A DNA stretch of 64,000 nt from Punica granatum (taxonomy: Eukaryota; Streptophyta; Magnoliopsida; Myrtales; Lythraceae): NCBI RefSeq assembly GCF_007655135.1, contig NC_045127.1:20006199-20070198 (forward strand). Reading direction: 5' to 3'. How positions within the stretch are numbered: the first letter of the stretch is position 1; each line of letters starts with the position of its first letter. Shown here one piece after another: positions 1 through 10,388 of the stretch. A program made the translations under genes and the position numbers. The notes below the pieces were generated by a model that saw only the letters and a list, made by a program, of their open reading frames with translations, was not told the origin of the DNA and did no database searches.

Positions 1-1592
1 GTAACTCAGGTCAAGATATCGAAGATTTTCCTAGATCACTTCCGGGCAGATCGACCGATTCTTTGGCTTTTATGGGGTTCTTGCATAACCCTGAAAGATC
101 TAGGGAATTGGTCGACATCGGCTACAGGCCGAAGTGACTCGCACTGCGATGTTTCCCTTTTCTAAAAACAATTTTGAAGTAAAAGGCAAAATCGCCTTGT
201 CCCAAATTATCGACACCCCTAGGGTTAGCATGATAGAAACACTACGGTATCAAGATAAGAATAAGCTACCTGTTCAGGTGCAGGTTCATCTGCAAAGTCT
301 TTTCTTATCTAAATGATGAGTTTCTGTCATTCTATCGTAGATTCGGGTAACTAGAACGGTTATCTCTTTCACAAAACATGTCAAAATCCAGATCAATCAT
401 TCACTCGACCTAACCAAATGTTAGAAAATGGTTAGGGGGAACTCTAGGTTCCAAATCTAGAGTCAAAACACGAGTTTGACGAATTCAGTGGAATTGCAAT
501 GTCATAATACAGAACAACGTTAAAAGCGATCCACATACAAATGACTTGTCTACAGACACCATGTCTGTTTGCTCCTTGAAACAAAGTCGAATGCAAAATG
601 CTTTACACACGTTTGCTTATTTAACTTGGGACATTTGCATGCCAAAACATTCAGGGTTACTAATATATTAACACACGAAAACTTGGCAATAACAAACAAC
701 TTGTTTGTAATCCACATGCTGTTTGTTACTTTTCTGCTGTTGTTAGTCCAAGCGAATCGAGCTCTACCCATAGGATGCATTGCACTTAGGGTCCAACGCC
801 CTAATCATTAATCATAGGGTCCAACGTCCTATCCACAGAGAGCGCATGTTTAATTTCAATTTTCGATGATTCCATGAACTCACTGTGAGTCAGAACGAAA
901 TAATAAGGGAAAACGAACTGACTGAAATTCGACCATTTGTAATTTGTAATTTGTTGTGTTATTTTGAGAGCATTGTGAGGAATTTACTTGGTACTTTCAT
1001 TCTGTAAGAATCCCGATCGGTGAGCGAACGGTCCGAGAGTTGAACTAATCGAATCGGTCCAATGCTTGCCCAGACAAGGGTAATCCCAAGATCTCGCTGT
1101 TTCGGTTCAAGCAAGAATTCAACCATCATGGTTTGATAAACTGTAACGCAAGATAGTGAACCGATTCCTCAACATACAGGCCTACTTCTCTCTCTCGGCT
1201 TCTCAATCGACATCGTTTAGTACACAAAATTTTCGGTGTCAAAATGGGTAAGCCAACTGCAACCTCATTCACAAGGTAAATGAAATAAAACTACATGCCT
1301 AGCAAGATAGAGTACAGAAAGGGCGTGCGGGATATAGGCCCGCATGTAACGTGAACCGCCGAACTTGGACTTTCCGATTCCGCAATGACTGATACCTTGG
1401 AAAAACTTGGTGTACCTTTACCCTTAGACCCAGGCAACTCACCAGACCTCAACCTTCTGGTCGTACACAGGTAGTGGCGACTCATTCTCACACGTGTCTA
1501 TCACGCATCCCTCGGGAAGGTGGACAATCCTGATCCGCCCAATTCGGTGGCGTGCTTGCGGGCCCCGACGAGAGCACATTCGGGTCCGTACA
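1..1592 (+). repeat. LTR-derived satellite monomer M0 (3' part)
   Basis: The window opens inside the monomer, at the motif GTAACTCAGGTCAAGATA that recurs at about 2823, 5561, 13228, 15218, 20265, 22599, 24498, 27284, 29667, 32391, 35185, 37980, 48732, 59550 and 62367. The rest runs through the GGGTCCAACGCCCT doublet (about 790-830) and the conserved 3' section to the LTR-type terminus GGTCCGTACA at 1592. No coding sequence is supported; the short frames here recur at the same place in the other monomers. Confidence 0.85.
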
Positions 1593-4407
1593 CCTCCAAC
1601 GGTGTAATCCAACTTTTTACAGTCTCATCCCGCATCCTGGGACTAGGTATAACCATTCCCGACTTAGAGGAGCTAGGACTTTTACATTTTTGTCGTGATT
1701 AAAGAGTTATAAGGTGTTTCTAGCATGATTACTTGAAAAAATGCCACTTTTATGCATTTTTCATGTTATATCATGCATATTTATCATCGTATAACGTGTT
1801 GGCATGTCAGGAAATGTTTAAATTGGAGTCGAGGAAACCATCCCAACCTTAAAAAGCCAAGAGACTTCTCGGGTTAACCTCTTGGAAAGGTAACCGATGG
1901 TTTACTTGACCTTTTTAGGTCATGAGTGGATTCCTTGCCCCGATTTAAGTTGTTTCCCGAGTTTTTATGCTTTTTCCGTATCCATGAAGTTGGTATCGTT
2001 TTATCGATTCTATATGTAACGTGGTTGTGCCTACTTGTTTGTTTAAATGCGTTTTCCAAATCATGGCGATGCCGGCTTTGTGAAATTCATGTCATTTATC
2101 GTGTTTAATGTTTGAGCCTGCGAGGAATAGTCGAAATTAGGTTAAAGAGACCGCTTGAAACCCGAAACGGGTCAAAGGAGCTCGCGGTTATCCTCAAGAG
2201 GAAAGAGCCAAGAGTTTTTTGACCTCATTCGAGTCAAGAACGACCTCTTTACCTCGATGAAATTCATTTCTCCGATTTTGTGCAATCTCAATTTCAATGT
2301 CATCGCAAATCCAGCGTTAAAATTCCTTTTAGAATGTCGTTTTCCAAACAAAATGCACAGATTCACGTATTGGTGACACTTTTGGGGCCATTTGGATTTC
2401 GGGGGTATTTTGGTCATTTTGACCAAATTATCCTCGACCATCCCGGACCCGTCTTGGTCATCGTGTCACAAATTGTTTTCATTAAATTAAGCTTTTTGGG
2501 TATTCAGACCTCATTCAGTGGATCAATTCATGATCTGTCTGACTATCTGTAATTCGCACATTTACTGCATTTGGCAATAATTTGCAAGTAATAAATTCAC
2601 AAACAGGTTAATCGGGACGCTCGCATGATTAAACCGACTTGACACTGACAAATCTTGCAGGAATTGGACATTAAATGATGACTCGCGTGGATGAGTTGTC
2701 ACGTCACAATAGTGCCCTTTTCAAAACTTGTCTATTTCAAAACCCGAAATGCGTGGTCCGGTGTAGCATGGACGTCTAAAAAGTACTTGTGTGTCTCAAC
2801 TTGAGTTTTTACCTTATTTCAGGTAACTCGGATCAAGATACCATTGATTTTCCTAGATCACTTCTGGGTAGATCGACCGGTTCTTTCGCTTTTTTGGGGT
2901 TCTTTTATAACCCTAAAAGATCCAAGGAATTGGTCGACACCGGCTACAGGCCGAAGTGGCTCGCACTGCGATGTTTCCCTTTTCTGAAAACATTTTTTCA
3001 AGTAAAGGGCAAAATCACCTTTTTCCAAATTGCCAACACTTCTAGGGTTAGCATGACAGGAACACTACGTTATTAGGATAAGAATAGGCAACCTGTTCAG
3101 GCCCAGGTTCATCTGCAAAGCCTTTTCTTATCTAACTGATGAGTTTCTGTCATTCTGTCGAAGATTCGGGTAGCTAGAACGGTTATCTCTTTCACAAAAC
3201 ATGCCAAAATCCTTATTAATCATTCACTCGACCTAACCAAACGTTAGACAATGGTTAGGGGAAACTTTAGGTTCCAAATCTAGAGTCAAAACACGAGTTT
3301 GGCGAATTCAGTGGAATTGCAATGTCAAAATACAGAACAACTTTAAAAGGAATCCACATACAAACACCATGTCTGTGAGGCCCTTGAAACAAAGCCGAAT
3401 GCAAAATGCTTTACACACGTTTGCTTGTTTAGCATAGGACATTTGCATGCCAAAACATTCAGGGTTAATAATATATTAACACACGTAAACATGGCAATGA
3501 CAAACAACTTGTTTGTAATCCACATGCTGTTTGTTACTTTTCTGCTCTTGTTTGTCCATGCGAGTCGAGCTCAATCCATATGACACATTGCACTTAGGGT
3601 CCAATGCCCTAATCACCAATCATAGGGTCCAACGCCCTATCCACTAAGAGCGCATGTTGAATTTCAGTTTTCGGTGATTCCTTGAACTCACTATGAGTCG
3701 GAACGGAATAATAACTGAAAACGAACTGACTGGGATTCGATCATTTGTAATTTTTAATTTGTAATTTGTTGTATTATTTTGAGAGCATTGTGAGGAATTT
3801 ACTTTGTACATTCATTCTATAAGAATCCTGATCGGTGAGCGAACGGTCTGAGAGTCGAACTAATCGAATCGATCCAATGCTTGCCTAGACAAGAGTAATC
3901 CCAAGATCTCGCCGTTTCGGTTCACGCAAGAATTCAACCATCATGGTTTGATGAACTGTAACGCAAGATAGTGAACCGATTCCCCAACATACAGGCCTAC
4001 TTCCCTCTCTCGGCTTCTCAATCGATATCGTTTAGTTCACAAAATTTTCGGTGTCAAAATGTGTAAGCCAAGTGCAACCTAATTCACATGGTAAATGAAA
4101 TAAAACTGCAAGCCTTGCAAGCTAGAGTGGAGAAAGGGCGTGCAGGATATAGGCCCACACGTAACGTGAACCCCCGAACTCGGACTCTCCGGTTCTGCAA
4201 AGATTAATGCCTCAGCAAATTTGGGTGTACCATTACCCCTAGACCTAGGCAACTCACCCGCCTTGTACCTTTAGGTCGTACACAGGTAGTGGCGACTCAT
4301 TCTCACGCATATCCGTCACGCATCCCCAGGGAAGGTGGACAATCCCAAGCCGCGCAATTCGGTCGCGTGCATGCGGCCCCCGACGAGAGCACATTCGGGT
4401 CCGTACA
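1593..4407 (+). repeat. LTR-derived satellite monomer M1 (complete, 2815 bp)
   Basis: A complete monomer, used here as reference. It starts just after one GTACA terminus and ends at the next (4403-4407). Order of parts: CATCCTGGGACTAGG start section (about 1630); a first stem-loop module (about 1850-1930); a second related module (about 2150-2260); the extra block of about 240 bp absent from complete LTRs (about 2743-2985); the TCTAGAGTCAAAACACGAG section (about 3280); the AGGGTCCAATGCCCT doublet (about 3595-3640); then the conserved LTR 3' end. It matches the 3' half of the LTR at 40340-45085 in the same order, apart from the extra block. It has no TATA box and no LTR 5' half. Confidence 0.87.
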
Positions 4408-6019
4408 CCTCCAGTGGTGTAATCCAACTTTTTATAGTCCCTTCCCGCATCCCGGGACTAGGTATAACCATTCCCGACTTAGAGGAGCTAGGACTTTAAT
4501 ATTTTTGTCGTGAATAAGGAGTTATAAGGTGTTTCAAGCATGATTACTTTCAAAAATACCATTTTTATTCATTTTTCATGTTATATCATGCATATTTATC
4601 ATCGTATAACGTGTTAGCATGTCAAGAAATGTTTAAATCGGAGTCGAGGAAACCATCCCCACCTTAAAAAGCCAAGAGACTTCGCGGGTTAACCTCTTGG
4701 AGAGGTATCCGACGGTTTACTTGACCTTTTTAGGTCAAGAGTGGATTCTTTGGCCCGATTTAAGTTGTTTCCTGAGTTTTTATGTTTTTCCCGCATCCAT
4801 GAAGTCGGTATCGTTTTATCGATTCTATAAATAACGTGTTTGTGCATACTTGTTTGTTTAAATGCGTTTTCCAAATCATGGCGATGCCGGCTTTGTTAAA
4901 TACGTGTCATTTATCGTGTTTAATGTTTGAGCCTGCGGGGAATAGTCGGAATTAGGTTAACGAGACCGCTTGAAACCCGAAACGGGTCAAAGGAGCTCAT
5001 GGCTATCCTCAAGAGGAAAGAGCCGAGAGTTCTTTGACCTCATTCGAGTCAAGAATGGCCTCTTTACCTCGATGAAATCTATTTCTCCGATTTTGTGCAA
5101 TCGCAATTTCAATGTCATCGCAAATCCAGCGTTAAAATTCCTTTTAGAATGTCGTTTTCCAAACGGAATGCACGGATTCACGTATCGGTGACTCTTTCGG
5201 GGCCATTTGGATTTCGAGGATAGTTTGGTCAAATTGGTCATCGTGTCACAAATTGTTTTCATTAAATTAAGCTTTTTGGATATTAAGACTTCATTCAGTG
5301 GATCAATTCATGATATATCTGATTGTCTGTAACTCGAACATTTACTACATTCGGTAATAATTTACAAGTAATAAATTCATAAACGGGTTAATCGGGATGC
5401 TCGCATGATTAACGGATGACTCGCGTGGATGAGTTGTCAAATGACGATAGTGCCCTTTTCAAAACTTGTTTATTTCAAAACCCAAAACGCGTGGTCCGAT
5501 GTAGCGTGGACGTTTAAAAAGGACTTGTGTGTCTCAACTTGAGTTTTTATCTTATTTCAGGTAACTCAGGTCAAGATAGCGAAGATTTTCCTAGATCACT
5601 TCCGGGCAAATCAACCGGTTCTTTAGCTTTTTTGGGGTTCTTGCATAACCCTGAAAGATCTAGGGAATTGATCATCGCCGGCTACAGGCCGAAGTGGCTC
5701 GCATGGTGATGTTTTCCTTTTTTGAAAACAATTTTCAAGTAAATGGCAAAATCGTCTTTTCCCAAATTAGCGACACCCCTAGGGTTAGCATGACAGAAAT
5801 AGTACGGTATCAGGATAAGAAAAGGCTACCTGTTCAGGTGCAGGTTCATCTGCAATACCTTTTTTTATCTAACTGGTGAGTTTCTGTCATTCTATCGTAG
5901 ATTCGGGTAACTAGAACGGTTATCTCTTTCACAAAACTTGCCAAAATCCTGATTAATCATTCACTCGACCCAACCAAAAGTTAGACAATGGTTAAGGGGA
6001 ACTCTAGCTTCTCAATCTA
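4408..6019 (+). repeat. LTR-derived satellite monomer M2 (5' part, cut by copia)
   Basis: Follows M1 head to tail. Two small internal deletions are visible against M1, near 5225 and near 5410. The monomer is broken at 6019, inside the motif that reads AAATCTAGAGTC in other copies, where the copia sequence begins. Confidence 0.85.
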
Positions 6020-7319
6020 TTGGGAATTGGTGTATGCCCTAGAGACAATCCTTCATCAATTCTGTAATATGACATATATTTCATTATAATACGCGGCATT
6101 TATGTTATTGTGTGGGTTGCGCTGAATATTGATTTTACACAATAACATCCTTGGAATAGTAGGTTCAACGGACATCAAGTGTGACTTGATTGTGAGATCC
6201 TATAATGATTGAACATTATCCCTAAATGTCCCTAGTCAAAGTATTATCATTAATTAGGATAACTATAATGCGGTTAGACTGGTGTGGGTGTAGATTGATG
6301 ACCAAGTCTCACAGGTCATGGATGTAGAGACATCGAGTCACACCGTAAGTATACATTAGGAGTAATGTGTACTGGACTGACCCGTCATGAGATTGCTACA
6401 TGGGTCGTTACGTGACTGTCATTAGCAAATCTCATAGTGACTATGGTGTAGTGGTCTTTTGACTTGAGGTCATCATAGTTTCTTACATGTAATGTCGTAT
6501 ACTTTGATACTGTCAAACGTCACCGTAACAGGCTGGTTATAAAGACAGTTGTTGGGTATACCACAGAGCATGGAGAGGAATGTGAGTGACCAAGATAGGA
6601 TTTGTCCCTCCTACGTAATGGGAGTGATATCTCACGGCCGCTTGGTGGGCCGAGTCTATAAGTGTATGCATACCCAAATGAGTTGATATAGGGATATCGA
6701 GCTCATTTTTTCTGATAGACTTACCCGGTAAACCAAGAAAAAGAGATTGAGCCATACAAGGATGACAACGACCATGCCTTGGGCTCAATAGAGATATAGA
6801 GGACAAAAGGATTATACTGTACGGTAACATAGGTCACAAGGTTCGTCGAGAAATTGACTTTCCGATTACTTGAGTAGCAGTGATGCATTGCTAGATGCCG
6901 CTCACTGTTTGTAATAGTGAAATAGAGATTTCGATATTACTGTCAACGTAATTGGGAACCTACAGGGTCACACACTACGACCAAATCGATGGGATGATCT
7001 CGAAACACTAAAACTATCTAATGGGGATTATATGAATTAAAGTGCGACCAATTAATTAGATATTTAATAGATTAAATTTACCGATTAATTAGACCCGATT
7101 TATTAGACTTAATGAGACCCGATTCGGTACACGAATCTAGGGAGAAATTGGCCTGGAATGGTGCCAAGTGGCCATTCCATGGGCAGCCACTTCATGGCCA
7201 GCATGCATGGCCATTTACGGCCACATTGCATGGAAAAAATTAGGGAGGCCATCTGGTAATTAGGGAAGCTAAGCAATCAATCCCACACCGGCCATTTCAA
7301 GATAAAAACCCCATACGTT

Positions 7320-7330
7320 TATAAATATAA
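7320..7330 (+). promoter_or_regulatory. TATA box of the copia LTR
   Basis: TATAAATATAA lies about 430 bases upstream of the LTR end, in a position suited to start the genomic transcript. Functional status is unknown in this dead copy. Confidence 0.55.
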
Positions 7331-7462
7331 AGCTCAAAATGTTGAGCTTTCTGGTGGGGGGAATATATGCATATTTATTGTATATGTGCATGTGAAATTT
7401 CGTTTTGGAAAGTCCAATCTGAAAGGTTTAATAGTCTAATAATTTTCGAGTGTCACACCGGT

Positions 7463-7596
7463 ATTTTCTTCGAGCGTTGGCCGCTAGCACCGCCGATCTC
7501 GAAGACCCATCGACGAAGTCGGTGTGGATATTTTCTTCGAGCGTTGGCTGCTAGCACCGCCGATCTCGAAGACCCATCGACGAAGTCGGTGTGGAT
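7463..7596 (+). repeat. 67-bp tandem duplication in the copia LTR
   Basis: Two adjacent copies begin ATTTTCTTCGAGCGTTGG at 7463 and 7530. They are nearly identical; one visible difference is GGCCGCTAG against GGCTGCTAG. The duplication lies after the TATA box, so in the presumed transcribed part of the LTR. Confidence 0.85.
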
Positions 7597-7764
7597 ATCG
7601 GTAGAGGCATCATGCGTGGGACGCTTGGTCGACGATTTAAAAGATTCCATGTACACTTTATCTATTCTCATTCTACTAGTAGGTCTTGGGATCTAGTTTC
7701 ACGGGTACGAAATTTTGAATTTCTATTCCTTTTACGCTTCCGTAGGCCCCGTGAAACTAGCAAT

Positions 7765-7776
7765 TGGTATCAGAAC
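7765..7776 (+). other. copia primer binding site (initiator tRNA-Met type)
   Basis: TGGTATCAGAAC differs by one base from the common plant copia primer site TGGTATCAGAGC, which pairs with the 3' end of initiator tRNA-Met. It starts three bases after the inferred LTR end, the normal spacing. Confidence 0.8.
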
Positions 7777-8475
7777 CTAGCTAGTTAGAATCTGAGTAGA
7801 TAGAAGCATAAAATAGGATTTTATGCTTGTTACATGTGTGCTTGGTGCTAGCATGAGTGTTAGACCTCGGCTAGACTATAGTTGTGTTAGTATAATGGTT
7901 GTACTTGCATGACTGTTAGTGGTATAATTGTTATACCTAGGAACTATTATGTAATGGTTACATAATAGTATATGGTGAGATCGATTTAAGTATTGTTAAA
8001 ATCCCTAAATAATATTAAGTCCATAGCCTTCCATCGTGTAACGCTCGTCAAGACCAAGATCGATGAGTATGTAGACCTAGCCCTTGTAGGGTGCCCTCAT
8101 CTATCCTGGTAAGGCGTGGTGTTTACCGATGGGTCAGACTTAACTAAGCAAGCCTAGTAGGATTAGGAGTTCAGAGGCAAGGAGTTGGGCATCAATCTAC
8201 AAGGTAGATTGGAATAAGGTGTTATTCACCCAACTAACCAAGCGTTGCATGTGATGCAATTGGGAAAGAGGGTTCCCTACCTAAATAGCCAGTTCTGGAA
8301 GTCCCAGCCCTCGCTAACTCAGAACTTGGTGAAATATGGATCTTGGACCGCTATGAGAATGAGATTCTCCGAATCAATGGTGAGGGTCATTGATTTGATA
8401 AAAATAGTGGGAGCAATATTTAATAAAGTCCTCATTAAATATTGTTATGTCATAATACTTATTCTGTGTATCTTT
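7777..8475 (+). other. copia untranslated leader
   Basis: About 700 bases between the primer site and the likely gag start. No coding domain is seen. An open frame enters from 8245, but its first 77 residues do not look like gag. Confidence 0.6.
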
Positions 8476-8573
8476 ATGGTAGTTTCCATGGCAATACACA
8501 CATCTAGTGCCTTCTGTTTGCGATCAATCCTTGATAAGGAAAAACTATCCGGGAATAATTTCTTGGATTGGTA
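8476..8573 (+). pseudogene. gag: copia gag, N-terminal piece before a frame break
   Basis: The frame starting at the ATG at 8476 (a second ATG is at 8488) reads into SILDKEKLSGNNFLDWY, a gag N-terminal motif typical of plant copia elements. It then hits a stop after WYAT. The natural continuation, NLRIVLTQEKKLYVLE, is in another frame directly downstream, so one base appears to be lost at about 8572. The ATG choice is tentative because the upstream part of the open frame has no family resemblance. Confidence 0.75.
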
Positions 8574-9785
8574 CGCAACTTGAGAATCGTTCTCACTCAG
8601 GAGAAAAAGTTATATGTCTTGGAGCAACCTCTTCCTGCGCCACCGCCTGACAATGCCACCCGAGCTGAGAGAGATGCTTATAGAAAACATCAAGATGATG
8701 CCATGAGCGTTGGATGTCTCATGCTAGCCACCATGAATTCGGAGCTTCAGAAGCAACACAAGCACATGGGGGCGTACGATATGATCGTACATCTCAGGCA
8801 GCTCTATCAAGAGCAGGCCCGACATGAGCCGTTCGACGTATCGAAGGCACTTTTTCAAGCAAAGTTGACTGAGGGCAGCCCGGTAGGTCCTCATGTACTC
8901 AATATGATTAGGTACATGGAGACTCTGGGACGACTAGGATTTCCTCTAGGTCAAGAGTTGGCCACAGATTTAATCCTGCAGTCGCTGCCCAGCAGTTATA
9001 GTCAGTTCGTCATGAACTATAATATGAATGACTATAACAAATTATTGCCTGAACTGCTTGGCATGTTAAGAACAACTGAGCAGGATATCAGCAAAGAGAC
9101 ACTTGTTCTGATGGTCCATGGGACCAAGAAAAAGGGCAAAGGTAAGAAGAAAGGCAAGAAGGCTAAGGGCGCATCCAAGTATGACTCGGGTGCATTCAAG
9201 CCCAAGGCCAAAGTGGCAAAGGATGATTGTTGCTTCCACTGTGGCAACAGTGGCCACTGGAAGCGGAATTGCAAGGTATACCTGGAGGAGTTCAAGAAGA
9301 ATAAGGGAAGTGAGACTTCCACTTCAGGTATCCATGTTATAGAGATCAATGTATCTACTGCTTCTACATCTTGGGTATTAGATACCGGGTGTGGTGCTCA
9401 CATTTGTGGAAATGTGCAAGATCTAAGAAACAGTAGATCATTGGCAAAGGGCGAGGTGGACCTCCTAGTTGGAAATGGAGCAAAGGTTGTTGCATTAACT
9501 ATAGGGACTTATCACCTGTCTTTGCCTAATGGGCTTGTATTAGATCTTGACGACTGTTATTATGTGTCTGCTATTAGTAGAAACATAATATCTATTTCTT
9601 GTTTGGACAAGAAGGGATTTTATTTCACTATCAAGAACAAGCGTTGTTCTATGTTCATGGATGATGTATTTTATGGTAGTGCACGTTTAAGTAATGGTCT
9701 GTATGTTCTTGATCTAGACACGCCCGTTTATAACGTGGAAACCAAACGGCTCAAGTCCAATGATTCGAACCCGACTTACCTCTAG
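8574..9785 (+). pseudogene. gag-pol: copia gag C-terminal part, protease and start of integrase
   Basis: This frame gives the gag capsid-like region, then a lysine-rich stretch and one zinc knuckle CFHCGNSGHWKRNC. Counted from 8568, its ligands are C222, C225, H230 and C235. This knuckle binds the element's RNA in the particle. The aspartic protease follows, with catalytic motif WVLDTGCGAHICG (DTG codons at 9381-9389). The start of the gag-pre-integrase section ends at an in-frame TAG (9783-9785), at a place where relatives commonly have tryptophan (TGG). The downstream reading frame is the same, so this is a nonsense change and not a shift. Confidence 0.9.
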
Positions 9786-10388
9786 CATTGTCGTTTAGAC
9801 CATATTAGCGAGAATCGCATCTCCAGACTCCATAAGGATGGATTACTAGACTCGTTTGATTTTGAATCAATCGAGACTTGTGAACCTTGTTAAATGGGGA
9901 AAATGACTAAGGCCCCCTTTACTGGAAAGGGTGAGCGAGCTAGTGATCTTTTGGCTCTCATACATACTAATGTATGTGGACCAGTGAACAAGCTTGCTAG
10001 AGGTGGGTATCTCTACTTCATTACATTTACTGATGATTTCAGTAGATTTGGATATGTGTATTTGATGAAACACAAATCCGAATCCTTTGAAAAGTTCAAG
10101 GAATTTAAGAATGAAGTGGAGAATCAGTTGGGTAAGAGTATTAAAGTTCTTCGATCAGATCGAGGAGGTGAATATTTAAGCTATGAGTTTGCTGACTATC
10201 TTAGATAGTGTGGGATTTTATCCCAACTGACTCCACCTGGTACACCACAGTGGAATGGTGTAGATATGGTTCGGTCTTTGATGAGTCATGCGGACTTACC
10301 GGACTCCTTCTAGGGATATGCTCTACAGACAGCGGCTCTCATATTAAACCATGCTCCGTCGAAATTATTTGAAAAGACACCATATGAG
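9786..10388 (+). pseudogene. pol: copia integrase core, broken
   Basis: The same frame continues through HCRLDHISENRI, a remnant of the HHCC zinc region, then TAA at 9891-9893, the core segment 9894-10205, TAG at 10206-10208 and TAG at 10311-10313. In the core the first catalytic position reads HTNVCGP (AAT at 9969-9971), where the family has aspartate. The second aspartate is present in RSDRGGEY. The usual stretch after PQWNGV that carries the catalytic glutamate is missing as an in-frame gap of about nine codons near 10260. Two of three catalytic residues are therefore lost, and the integrase would be inactive even without the stops. Confidence 0.88.

Larger units (their letters stand above)
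6020..7762 (+). repeat. copia 5' LTR
   Basis: Non-coding sequence between the array break and the primer binding site. It begins near TGGGAATTGGTGTATGCCC and ends near GTGAAACTAGCA, three bases before the primer site. A TATA box and a 67-bp duplication lie in its 3' part. The first bases are uncertain: the usual TG start could be at 6021, or one or two terminal bases may be lost. With no 3' LTR present, the length of about 1.74 kb cannot be confirmed by comparison. Confidence 0.65.

Noticed and set aside
569..811. Frames with a hydrophobic stretch (HMLFVTFLLLFVHASRARPI type) in most monomers, looking like small membrane proteins
   Set aside because: Starts and ends shift between units, frames are broken in several, and complete LTRs have no matching frame. 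Chance hydrophobicity of T-rich sequence is enough.
2155..2376. 73-codon frame (MKPETGQRSS...) repeated at 4970, 14550, 21924, 28999, 34518, 58882 and 61698
   Set aside because: It recurs because the monomer recurs. It is matched by an equally conserved minus-strand frame over the same bases and is broken in other units, so there is no sign of protein-level conservation.
6537..6830. 97-codon minus-strand frame in the copia LTR
   Set aside because: It lies wholly inside the LTR on the antisense strand with no recognisable motif.
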